This document shows positions 57,164 through 64,000 of a stretch of 64,000 nt of DNA, one piece after another (position 1 is the first letter of the stretch; every line of letters begins with the position of its first letter). The position numbers were made by a program, and so were the translations under genes. The DNA is from Pedobacter kyungheensis. GTDB lineage: Bacteria > Bacteroidota > Bacteroidia > Sphingobacteriales > Sphingobacteriaceae. The notes beneath the pieces are model-generated. The model saw nothing but the letters and a program-made list of their open reading frames with translations. It was not told where the DNA came from and ran no database searches. The stretch spans positions 1 through 64,000 of the forward strand of contig NZ_JSYN01000016.1 of NCBI RefSeq assembly GCF_000812965.1, given 5' to 3'.

Positions 57164-58141
57164 CTACCTCGGTACTTCAATTTTTTTAATAATCTGATTT
57201 ACAATATCGCTGGTGGTTAAGCCTTCCATTTCTTTTTCTGGCGATAACAAGATGCGGTGTGCCAATACTGGTCCGGCAACAGCAATAATATCATCAGGGG
57301 TTACAAAATCACGATCTTGAATAGCGGCAAATGCCTTGGCACTATGCACAATGGCCAGCGATGCACGGGGCGAAGCACCTAAATATAGTGCGGAATTATT
57401 GCGTGTTTCGTGCACAATTTTGGCAATAAATTCAAGCAATTTAGGCTCTACATATAAATTACGGATAATGGCCCTTGCTGCCTGAATCTGATTTACGGAG
57501 AGCACAGGTTTCACTTCGTTTAGCAGTGTTTTATTTACCAGTGTATGTTGTGCCGTTAATATAGCCGTTTCCTCTTCGAGTGAAGGGTATTTTACTTCTA
57601 TTTTAAACAGAAAACGATCCAGCTGTGCTTCGGGTAAACGGTAGGTACCTTCCTGCTCAATTGGATTTTGCGTAGCCAATACCATAAAAGGTTCATCCAT
57701 CAGGTAGGTTTCCCCATCAATGGTAACCTGGCGTTCTTCCATCACCTCAAATAAGGCCGATTGCGTTTTGGCAGGAGCACGGTTAATCTCATCAACAAGG
57801 ATAATGTTGCCAAAAATGGGGCCTTTCCTGAATTCAAAATCGCCGGTTTTGGTGTTGAAAATCGGGGTTCCCAAAACATCAGAAGGCATTAAATCGGGGG
57901 TAAACTGCACCCGCGAAAACTGCGCTGCGATAGATTTGGCCAGCAATTTGGCACTAAGCGTTTTAGCTACACCTGGTACACCTTCAATTAAAATATGTCC
58001 ATCGGCAAGCAAACCGACAATTAAGAAATCAATAACCTGTTTTTGGCCGATAATGATATGTCCCAGTACGTTTCTGATCTGGTTTACCGCTTCATTTAAT
58101 GCGCTTAAATCTGTACGTGGGTTAAACTGTTCTTGTTCCAT
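57164..58141 (-). CDS. MoxR-family AAA+ ATPase
   Basis: 325 residues. Walker A GVPGVAKT near residues 54-61 (a relaxed GxPGxxKT, normal for MoxR), Walker B ILVDEINRAPAKTQSALFEVM near 113-133 seen as VDEINRAP, sensor 1 ATQNPIEQEGTY near 155-166, and Arg finger with LPEAQLDRFLFK near 168-179. MoxR proteins act as chaperones that work with DUF58/VWA proteins. It overlaps the DUF4350 gene by 20 bases, so they are translationally coupled. Confidence 0.95.
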   Translation of the reverse strand: MEQEQFNPRTDLSALNEAVNQIRNVLGHIIIGQKQVIDFLIVGLLADGHILIEGVPGVAKTLSAKLLAKSIAAQFSRVQFTPDLMPSDVLGTPIFNTKTGDFEFRKGPIFGNIILVDEINRAPAKTQSALFEVMEERQVTIDGETYLMDEPFMVLATQNPIEQEGTYRLPEAQLDRFLFKIEVKYPSLEEETAILTAQHTLVNKTLLNEVKPVLSVNQIQAARAIIRNLYVEPKLLEFIAKIVHETRNNSALYLGASPRASLAIVHSAKAFAAIQDRDFVTPDDIIAVAGPVLAHRILLSPEKEMEGLTTSDIVNQIIKKIEVPR

Positions 58142-59312
58142 TGCTATGCGTATTTTTATAAAACTGTTCTATGCTATCGTTTAAGTTGATCAATTCTGCA
58201 TCATTTAAATAACCCATTTGGGGGATCTGTATAAAATACCGGGTTAATGTTTTGGCCAAAGCCTCGTTAATGCATGTCTTATCGATTAATAACTGTGTAA
58301 ATTCTTTATCAATTTCGTTTGTTTTAAGGTAATACCTGCTGCGCAGATGCTCCATAAAATAATTGATCTTTTTTAAGGCAATATCGTGGTTGTTGCGTTC
58401 CTCATAATACACACTGCCCACAACATGCGTAAATGCCAGCGACGCGTTTGTATTGGGATCGGCTACCGGGATGATCCTTTGCCTGCGCTTAACTTCAAAT
58501 AGTACAAAAATGAGCAGACTGAAAATAGCCAGGTAGTAGGCGAATTTTAGTTCAGGATGTTTAAAAAATACGCCCAACATATCGGTATTTGTATTTTTTT
58601 GCCCGGTAAAATATTCGTCGAAAAGGAGTGTTTTATTGCCCTGTAAATAACCCAGGGTTTTGGCTGCATATTCGGCACCGTATTTATTGAGCAGGTTAAA
58701 GTTGGTGTAAAAACCTGGCTCCGCAATTAAATACAGAAAGCCCTTACCATAGTTGTAGCGGATAAAGTTTGGCTTACCGTTTCCATTTATGCCTAAAACA
58801 GTTGCTTTAGCGGTATCTATTTTAGTAAAATACTGACTGCCTATCCCTCTTTCAAATCCATAACTTGCCTCCGTTTTAAGGTTGGGGTGTGTAAAATTAA
58901 GGGTATTGCCTGCAGCATTTAAAGCCGTACCTGTTTTTAGTTTCAGCGCTTTCTCCATTTCGCCAAAATCGTAACTGGCAATAAAAACATCATTGCCTGC
59001 TTCTATGTATTTAATCAGCTGGGCTAAATCATCTTTACTCAAATCTACCTGCTGGGCAACCATAAAATAAACTGTTTGGCTAAAATGCTTCGATTTTAGA
59101 GTGTTGTAAACAGCCAACGGCGAAGTTTTAACAGCAGCGCCTGGTAAAATATCTTTTAACTGATGAAATAAAATATAGGTGCCATAAGGTATTTTATCTT
59201 TTGCGGCATAAGTGGGTGCCCAGTTGGTTGGCGTTGGCTTATTATACTGGGCAAGCAGGTAAGCCAATATTAAAATGCAGCCGGTAATGAAATATAATTT
59301 ATATCCTTTCAT
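58122..59312 (-). CDS. DUF4350 membrane protein
   Basis: 396 residues. N-terminal helix near residues 4-20, a central domain of about 220 residues with IPYGTYILFHQLKDILPG (42-59) and GNGKPNFIRYNYGKGFLYLI, which is the DUF4350 region of ThuA-like fold, then a second helix near 270-290 (FAYYLAIFSLLIFVLFEV) and a cytoplasmic tail with LAFTHVVGSVYYEERNNHDI. It is always found with DUF4129, MoxR and DUF58 genes. Overlaps both neighbours by 20 and 4 bases. Molecular role unknown. Confidence 0.88.
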   Translation of the reverse strand: MKGYKLYFITGCILILAYLLAQYNKPTPTNWAPTYAAKDKIPYGTYILFHQLKDILPGAAVKTSPLAVYNTLKSKHFSQTVYFMVAQQVDLSKDDLAQLIKYIEAGNDVFIASYDFGEMEKALKLKTGTALNAAGNTLNFTHPNLKTEASYGFERGIGSQYFTKIDTAKATVLGINGNGKPNFIRYNYGKGFLYLIAEPGFYTNFNLLNKYGAEYAAKTLGYLQGNKTLLFDEYFTGQKNTNTDMLGVFFKHPELKFAYYLAIFSLLIFVLFEVKRRQRIIPVADPNTNASLAFTHVVGSVYYEERNNHDIALKKINYFMEHLRSRYYLKTNEIDKEFTQLLIDKTCINEALAKTLTRYFIQIPQMGYLNDAELINLNDSIEQFYKNTHSNGTRTV

Positions 59313-60040
59313 CTAATCTGATTGTTAAAATGATTAAATGATTGGTTTATTGGTTCGAAGCGGTTGGCATCGACCGGGAAATCGCCATACCAGATATAAT
59401 CGAACTGGAGGGTAAGTTTACCAAAATCATTCTTAAGTGCCGGTTCACGAAGCTCTGTTAAATAATGATAATTGGTTTTTTCGGGCTGCCACTCAATCAA
59501 TTCAGCATCGCTCAGTTTTTTTAATGCCCTTAAATACAACAGCCTTACCGCCAGGCGGAATTTACCTTCGGCAACGAGACGTTGCAGTTCCTGCTCGTAA
59601 TCAATTTCGTGGATGTTTTCTGTCAAAACATCATAAGGCAGGATAGTTTCTTTTGATTTCTTGCTAAATATATTTTCTGACCCAATTAACTTAAGTACAA
59701 TAAGGATCACCACAGCAACCCCCAGGCCAATAAAGATATAGCGCGAAAAAGGATTAGCCGCTGCGCCCTGAAACAACTCGCCAATTAAGCGCCAAAACTC
59801 CAGCCAAAACCGATCCCATAACGAGAGCTGTTGCTGGCCAATTTCATCGTACTGAAATTCTTTTTGCGCTTTATAGTTACCTATAGCTTCTTTATCAAAT
59901 TTTGCCGGCGTAACCTGGCTATTGGTGTCAATACGCACAACCTGAGGCACAGAGCCGGTTTTGCCAGTTTGTGCTTTACCAATTAGCGGACTAAAAAATA
60001 AAAGGAGTACGAAAATATGTCTGATTAAAGCGCGGTGCAT
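59309..60040 (-). CDS. DUF4129-like membrane protein
   Basis: 243 residues. Signal-like helix at the start (ALIRHIFVLLLFFSPLIGKA), a periplasmic part, one transmembrane helix near residues 103-122 (YIFIGLGVAVVILIVLKLIG), and a cytoplasmic domain with RLVAEGKFRLAVRLLYLRAL near 169-188 and WQPEKTNYHYLTEL, the DUF4129 pattern (KTNxEYL-like). A four-base overlap with the DUF4350 gene. Part of the MoxR-DUF58 cluster; function not known. Confidence 0.85.
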   Translation of the reverse strand: MHRALIRHIFVLLLFFSPLIGKAQTGKTGSVPQVVRIDTNSQVTPAKFDKEAIGNYKAQKEFQYDEIGQQQLSLWDRFWLEFWRLIGELFQGAAANPFSRYIFIGLGVAVVILIVLKLIGSENIFSKKSKETILPYDVLTENIHEIDYEQELQRLVAEGKFRLAVRLLYLRALKKLSDAELIEWQPEKTNYHYLTELREPALKNDFGKLTLQFDYIWYGDFPVDANRFEPINQSFNHFNNQIR

Positions 60041-60043
60041 CTA

Positions 60044-60928
60044 CTAGTATTCTTCTGGTCTGGTATCAACTGGTTTTTCGTTACTGCCGAAATTAGAAAT
60101 GCGTTCCATTAAACCGGTATTTTCTTTTTGCTCAACCAAACTGAAGTAGGCAAGTGAAATGGTAATAATGGGTATGATGGTAAAAATCTGAGATAACGAT
60201 TGCAGTACTGTAGTTATCATCGTTAAGGTTACATTCATCCTTGGAGTTTTGGTGGTAAACATGGTTACCATATTCAGGATGCTGGTTGGTAGTACAAGCA
60301 AGCTCATACAAGCTGTAACAATAATCCATACTACAACCAGTGTACCGAAAGTAACCCAGAAATTATCTTTAATAATCTTGAAACTTCTGTTAAAAGAATA
60401 GCCTAACGATCCGTTTTCGATTACCATAATGGGAAACATCATGGCCACAAATGGAAAAAGCCAGAAGCCCGGAACCAAACAGAAGATAAAGGCAACGCCC
60501 AGCATTAACATCAGCAGGAGTGAATTGCCAAAAACCCTGAAGAAATAGTATTTAAAATAGCCCCAAACCTCATCGGTGGTAGGTGTTTGGTTGCCTTTTT
60601 GTACATATACGGCAATATAAGATAGTATTGCAACTGTCATACTCGAGTAACTGGCCATTGAAAACAGTAACGATAAAAAATATTCAATACCATAAACTGA
60701 TCCGATGCCAAAGCCTTTGCCATATCTGTTACTGATGCCTGTATTTATTATATTAACCATTTTATACTGTTGCATCAACATGGCAGCCATGCTGGCCAAA
60801 ACAAACAGGCCACAAAAAGTAAAGTAAGTTTTAATTAAGGGCTTAAAATTTTGCCGCATAAATGTGAAGGTATCGTTAATTACCTGGCCAAAATCTCTTC
60901 TTTTCTTAAATTCTAATTGGTTTACCAT
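60044..60928 (-). CDS. Polytopic membrane protein of MoxR cluster
   Basis: 294 residues from the ATG at 60928 (MVNQLEFKKRRDFGQVIN); a longer frame from 61024 starts inside the next gene. About six transmembrane helices, with PTTDEVWGYFKYYFFRVFGN near residues 135-154 and GYSFNRSFKIIKDNFWVTFG near 197-216. This resembles the membrane domains of DUF975- or glycerophosphodiesterase-type proteins, often in this operon. It starts one base after the SpoIIM-like stop. The role is unknown. Confidence 0.83.
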   Translation of the reverse strand: MVNQLEFKKRRDFGQVINDTFTFMRQNFKPLIKTYFTFCGLFVLASMAAMLMQQYKMVNIINTGISNRYGKGFGIGSVYGIEYFLSLLFSMASYSSMTVAILSYIAVYVQKGNQTPTTDEVWGYFKYYFFRVFGNSLLLMLMLGVAFIFCLVPGFWLFPFVAMMFPIMVIENGSLGYSFNRSFKIIKDNFWVTFGTLVVVWIIVTACMSLLVLPTSILNMVTMFTTKTPRMNVTLTMITTVLQSLSQIFTIIPIITISLAYFSLVEQKENTGLMERISNFGSNEKPVDTRPEEY

Positions 60929-60929
60929 G

Positions 60930-61883
60930 TTAATTGCTTTCGGTTTGTTTGAGTTTAATTTTGGCTGGATAAATGAATACGTACCAAACGATAAAGGCTG
61001 CTGATGATAATAAAATGCTTGCACTCAATACCAGTGGCATTTCGGTATGGCGGGTAACAAAACTTTCGAAAAAGGCCGCAACAATGAAGATGGGGATTAA
61101 ACCGATAACGATTTTTAAACCATCTTTTGCACCTCTTAATACCGATGCCATGCGCGAATAAGTTTTGGGGAAAAGTAAGCTGTTGCCTAATATAATGCCG
61201 GCAGCACCAGCCAGCACAATGGCCGATATTTCGAGCGTTCCGTGAATCCAGATGACCATTACCGATTGAAAACCAAGGCCCTTGCTAAAAAAGAAATATT
61301 GAAAAGAACCGAGCATTATTCCGTTTCGGAAAAGAGACACAATAGTGCCAAAAGAAAATATAATACCCAAAACAAAGGTATACAGGGCCACGTAAATGTT
61401 ATTGGCGCCAATTTGAAAGAACATCATAAATTCGTTCTGTCGTTTGTACACCCCGAAAGGATCGCCTTTGGCAATGTTCTCGTTAGTCATATTTACATAA
61501 CCATCGCCCATGATCAACCTTACAAAGGTATCGTCGTATTTGGCCGAAAGGGCACCAATGGCACAGGAAATGATAAAAAAAGCAAATGCATACCAGATCT
61601 GTTTTTTGTATTGAAAGAATACCAGCGGAAGTTCGGTTTTCCAGAAATGGATAAAACGGTTGGCTTTCTCTTTTTTGTTCTTGTAAACCGACCGGTGTAA
61701 TTTAGACGCCAGCCCATTTAAATAGGCTGTTGTTTTAGAGTTGGGATAAAATGTTTTGGCATAAGCCAGATCGTTGGTAATTTCGATAAACTGATTGGCC
61801 ACTTCATCAGGATTTGCCTGCTGCATGGAATCGTAATGCTGCCACTTCTCCGAATTTTGTTTAACAAATAGTGCTTCTCTCAT
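60930..61883 (-). CDS. Stage II sporulation protein M-like membrane protein (DUF95)
   Basis: 317 residues. A cytoplasmic N-terminal region of about 105 residues with REALFVKQNSEKWQHYDSM and an RDFANRFIHF-type FWKTELP segment, then about six transmembrane helices. NGIMLGSFQYFFFSKGLG near residues 188-205, WIHGTLEISAIVLAGAAGIILG near 213-234 (seen as IHGTLEISAIVLAGAAG), is the SpoIIM hallmark. Non-spore-formers use this family in membrane clusters with RDD and MoxR. It is the first gene of the minus-strand operon and divergent from the RDD gene. Confidence 0.92.
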   Translation of the reverse strand: MREALFVKQNSEKWQHYDSMQQANPDEVANQFIEITNDLAYAKTFYPNSKTTAYLNGLASKLHRSVYKNKKEKANRFIHFWKTELPLVFFQYKKQIWYAFAFFIISCAIGALSAKYDDTFVRLIMGDGYVNMTNENIAKGDPFGVYKRQNEFMMFFQIGANNIYVALYTFVLGIIFSFGTIVSLFRNGIMLGSFQYFFFSKGLGFQSVMVIWIHGTLEISAIVLAGAAGIILGNSLLFPKTYSRMASVLRGAKDGLKIVIGLIPIFIVAAFFESFVTRHTEMPLVLSASILLSSAAFIVWYVFIYPAKIKLKQTESN

Positions 61884-62036
61884 TTAAGGCGTTACCAAAT
61901 CTTGGGTTAAAATAGTTAATTTTTTATGGATAAAGAACCAATCGGATAAAATGGTAAAAAAATATAAGGAATGTTTAGTTAAAAAATTAGCGATTGAAAT
62001 ACAGCGATTATCCTTAAAAAAAATTATGTTTGAAAT

Positions 62037-62780
62037 ATGGATAGCATCAAAATTAGCACTGCTCAAAATATCGATATCTCTTATGAAATTGCCGGCCTGG
62101 GCGAACGTATTGCCGCCAGGTGTATAGATTTGGGCATTTTTCTGGTACTTGGCGTTATTGCTATGATTCTGATCGGCGCAGCTTCATACAGCATGTCGAG
62201 CAATGCTGCCATGGTAGTGTTTTTTATATTCCTGGCCATTTTTGTTTTTTACGATCTGGTTTGCGAGCTCACCATGGATGGACAAAGTTTAGGTAAGAAG
62301 GTACTTAAAGTAAAAGTAATTAGCCTGGATGGCGGCCAGCCAACGCTTAGCCAGTATTTATTAAGATGGCTGTTCAGAACCATTGATTTTGGCATCCCCT
62401 TTGGCTGGGGCGTGGTTGCTGTAATTTCAGTAATCGCAACTAAAAATCACCAGCGTTTAGGCGATATTTTGGGTAAAACCACCTTAATTAAAACTACTCC
62501 ACGAACACAGTTTACCAACACCGCATTTAGTTTTAGCCTGCCCGAAACTTACGAAGCCCAGTTTAAAGACGTACTGCATTTAAACGATCGTGAAGCCGAG
62601 CTCATTCACGAAGTATTAACCAGTTACTACCAAACAGGTAATGCTGAATTAATTTACGCCATGGCCGCCAAAACAAAAGAACATATCATGGTAAATATTC
62701 CGGCAGGAATGAATGAACTGCAATTTTTAGAAACGGTGCTTAAAGATTATAAACACCTGACCTCGATGGTGAATGTTTAA
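62037..62780 (+). CDS. RDD-family membrane protein
   Basis: 247 residues. The RDD domain is in the first 160: GLGERIAARCIDLGIFLVLG at residues 21-40 (with Arg and Asp of the RDD signature), LTMDGQSLGKKVLKVKVISL near 79-98, LLRWLFRTIDF near 108-118, and TKNHQRLGDILGKTTLI near 138-154. Three transmembrane helices. A cytoplasmic C-terminal part with FKDVLHLNDREAELIHEVLT follows. It is divergent from SpoIIM; its 3' end overlaps the convergent DUF2752 gene by four bases. Confidence 0.93.
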   Translation: MDSIKISTAQNIDISYEIAGLGERIAARCIDLGIFLVLGVIAMILIGAASYSMSSNAAMVVFFIFLAIFVFYDLVCELTMDGQSLGKKVLKVKVISLDGGQPTLSQYLLRWLFRTIDFGIPFGWGVVAVISVIATKNHQRLGDILGKTTLIKTTPRTQFTNTAFSFSLPETYEAQFKDVLHLNDREAELIHEVLTSYYQTGNAELIYAMAAKTKEHIMVNIPAGMNELQFLETVLKDYKHLTSMVNV

Positions 62781-63172
62781 GCTGCCAGATAATTGAATGG
62801 CTTAAAAGGAATATTTCTGGCAACCCAGAATAACATAACAAGTGCGAAAATAATTTTGGGGGTAATGGGTTTATGCCAAAAATTAAGGACAATAGCTTGT
62901 TGGGTAAAATAAGCATAAACTTTAACACTAAGCTGCATCAGCAGAAGTGGGATACTCATGACCAAAAGGAGGTTATAATCGATGGCTTTTGCAACATTTA
63001 AATGGAGTAAAGCATTAATTGCCCGTTGCGAGCCACATCCGGGGCAGTCGAGGTGTAGAAATTTATGGAAAGGACATTCCGGGAAGAAATGGTACACCTC
63101 AGGATTAAACTTATAGTATACTACAGCGAGTACTACTGCAATGATTAAACCTAAGATGTACTTCAATTTCAT
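62777..63172 (-). CDS. DUF2752 membrane protein
   Basis: 131 residues with three transmembrane helices. The signature CPFHKFLHLDCPGCGSQRAI at about residues 33-52, with its CPGCGxxRA motif, is the DUF2752 hallmark. The Cys pair may bind metal or form a disulfide. It is three bases downstream of the CD225-like gene, so the two are cotranscribed. No known function. Confidence 0.93.
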   Translation of the reverse strand: MKLKYILGLIIAVVLAVVYYKFNPEVYHFFPECPFHKFLHLDCPGCGSQRAINALLHLNVAKAIDYNLLLVMSIPLLLMQLSVKVYAYFTQQAIVLNFWHKPITPKIIFALVMLFWVARNIPFKPFNYLAA

Positions 63173-63175
63173 TTA

Positions 63176-63514
63176 TTAGCGGTTCATTAATGCGCCACCC
63201 ATTCCTAATACTACAAAGAACAAGATATATAAAATACCTACGCCAATTCCGCAGAAGAATCCGATTTTGGTCCATTTTCCGGCAGCAGCTGAAGCAGCCT
63301 GTGCACCGGCATAATCTCCCATTGCGTATTTGCTATTTACATTTGCTGCGTTTACAATACCTGCAATGCCGAATGGTAAACAGCAAAACAGCGTTACCAA
63401 TATCGATTCTACAAGCCAGTTTTTAGGTTGAGGGGTTGGTGCGCCTCCAAATGGAGACTGGCCAAATGGCTGTTGACCAAATGGAGCTTGATCCTGAGGT
63501 TTTTGATCTTCCAT
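63176..63514 (-). CDS. CD225/dispanin-family membrane protein
   Basis: 112 residues. A Gln/Pro/Phe-rich disordered N-terminus with three PFGQ/PFGG repeats (residues 11-24), then two hydrophobic segments: WLVESILVTLFCCLPFGIAG near 34-53 with the CCLPFGI motif of the CD225 family, and the helix near 87-106. Between them is the basic/Gly AxxAAGKWTKIG. It shares the operon with DUF2752 and probably sits in the inner membrane. The role of bacterial CD225 proteins is unknown. Confidence 0.92.
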   Translation of the reverse strand: MEDQKPQDQAPFGQQPFGQSPFGGAPTPQPKNWLVESILVTLFCCLPFGIAGIVNAANVNSKYAMGDYAGAQAASAAAGKWTKIGFFCGIGVGILYILFFVVLGMGGALMNR

Positions 63515-63599
63515 AGTGTGGATTTAATTTGTTATTAATTTAAATAGTTAAACTAAAGTAATTTTTTTAATTTAAAAACAAAATAATCAACGAGTTAAA

Positions 63600-64000
63600 T
63601 TATTTCAACACTGTGGCTACTTTTGTTAATAAGGCATCGGTCCACTGGCCATACATCTTTCCGCTTGGATGTAATCCATCGCTTGCTACCAGTGCTGCAT
63701 CGGTAGCTGCATTTCTCGAGGCTGGTGTAATATTGGTGTAGTTTACGCCTGCTGCGGCTGTTATTTCCTGATTTGCTCCATTAAAACGATCTATTTCTGC
63801 GGCAATAACCTGCGGGTCTCTTCCCGAATTTTTGCCGAAAGGTGTTGCCCCCCAATCGGGTATAGAGATTACAAAAACTTTGCGCACATCGCCACCTGCA
63901 AAAGCAATGGCCTTTTGTAACAATTCTGAAAACTCTTTACGGTAGGTACTAAGCGGATAACCACGATATTGATTGTTTACTCCAATGAGCAGGGTAACGA
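63600..64000 (-). CDS. SGNH/GDSL hydrolase, 5' end cut by window
   Basis: 134 residues are visible, and the frame is open to the window edge, so the N-terminus with the GDS block lies outside. VTLLIGVNNQYRGYPLSTYR opens the visible part and contains GVNNQY, the block III Asn. DGLHPSGKMYGQW near the C-terminus is block V with the catalytic Asp-x-x-His. Such enzymes are esterases or acyl hydrolases. An internal ATG-like start at 63923 would lack block III and should not be used. Ends at 63600, with a hairpin-free tail. Confidence 0.88.
   Translation of the reverse strand, partial: VTLLIGVNNQYRGYPLSTYRKEFSELLQKAIAFAGGDVRKVFVISIPDWGATPFGKNSGRDPQVIAAEIDRFNGANQEITAAAGVNYTNITPASRNAATDAALVASDGLHPSGKMYGQWTDALLTKVATVLK

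Noticed and set aside
63600..63923. A complete 107-residue protein at the window end
   Set aside because: The frame stays open to position 64000 and carries the GVNNQY block, so it is a truncated GDSL hydrolase.
1..64000. tRNA, rRNA, CRISPR, IS element or prophage
   Set aside because: None was recognised on either strand by reading; a tRNAscan or HMM search was not possible here.

Overview
The window reads as a chromosomal segment of a Bacteroidota bacterium, most like Sphingobacteriaceae (Pedobacter or a close relative). The reasons are: Bacteroidota-type T6SS proteins (TssD, VgrG, DUF4280 PAAR-like), DUF5687, DUF6263, LytTR/LytS regulators, SusC-style carboxypeptidase-regulatory TonB receptors, near absence of Shine-Dalgarno sequences, and promoters of the TTTG-N19-TAnnTTTG type with TAnnTTTG boxes close to start codons. 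No rRNA, tRNA, CRISPR array, IS element or prophage was seen. The genus is an inference from gene content.

Layout. (A) 112-11837 is a plus-strand type VI secretion cargo island: Hcp/TssD tube, VgrG spike, a 57-residue ORF not in normal gene-length range, a DUF2931 lipoprotein, a DUF2235 lipase effector, an unknown 327-residue protein, a DUF4280 PAAR-like tip, a 949-residue putative effector, then two lipoproteins and a two-helix membrane protein that look like immunity genes. The sheath, baseplate and membrane-complex genes are not here. (B) 11876-16405 is histidine degradation: a LysR regulator divergent from hutH-hutU. (C) 16447-20937 holds a second LysR divergent from mdaB-ygiN, an EamA exporter, a small conserved protein, a Cu/Zn SOD-like lipoprotein and an orphan ExbD. 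(D) 21225-24772 is a peptide-export cassette: a double-glycine leader peptide, a HlyD adaptor and a C39-peptidase ABC transporter that carries a one-base frameshift before its LSGGQ signature. (E) 24773-27766 has stacked hairpins, metK behind a likely SAM riboswitch, a lipid kinase, and a tandem duplication that copied the kinase 3' end. (F) 28418-31785 is a LytS/LytTR two-component pair followed by two small membrane proteins; the second is a membrane-anchored LytTR protein whose 3' part is 96 percent identical to that of the response regulator.

(G) 31852-45271 is mainly housekeeping: hisS, methyltransferase, MFS symporter, VOC protein, rarA, a DUF5687 ABC pair, an OmpA lipoprotein, an oxidoreductase, an MtfA peptidase, DUF6263 and an alpha/beta hydrolase. 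(H) 45398-48281 is a four-gene ABC/GntR operon on the minus strand. (I) 48574-55605 has an Old Yellow Enzyme, a TonB receptor with a small His/Cys-rich partner, a TlpA thioredoxin, a GNAT-MarR pair with an operator placed exactly inside its promoter spacer, and a nucleoid-associated protein. (J) 55749-62780 is the DUF58/MoxR/DUF4350/DUF4129/SpoIIM/RDD membrane cluster, followed by DUF2752, a CD225-like protein and a GDSL hydrolase cut by the window end.

The most unusual points are the T6SS cargo island with its unassigned large effector candidate, the frameshifted peptide exporter next to its intact cargo gene, the membrane-tethered LytTR duplication with an apparent gene-conversion tract, and the MarR operator/promoter geometry.
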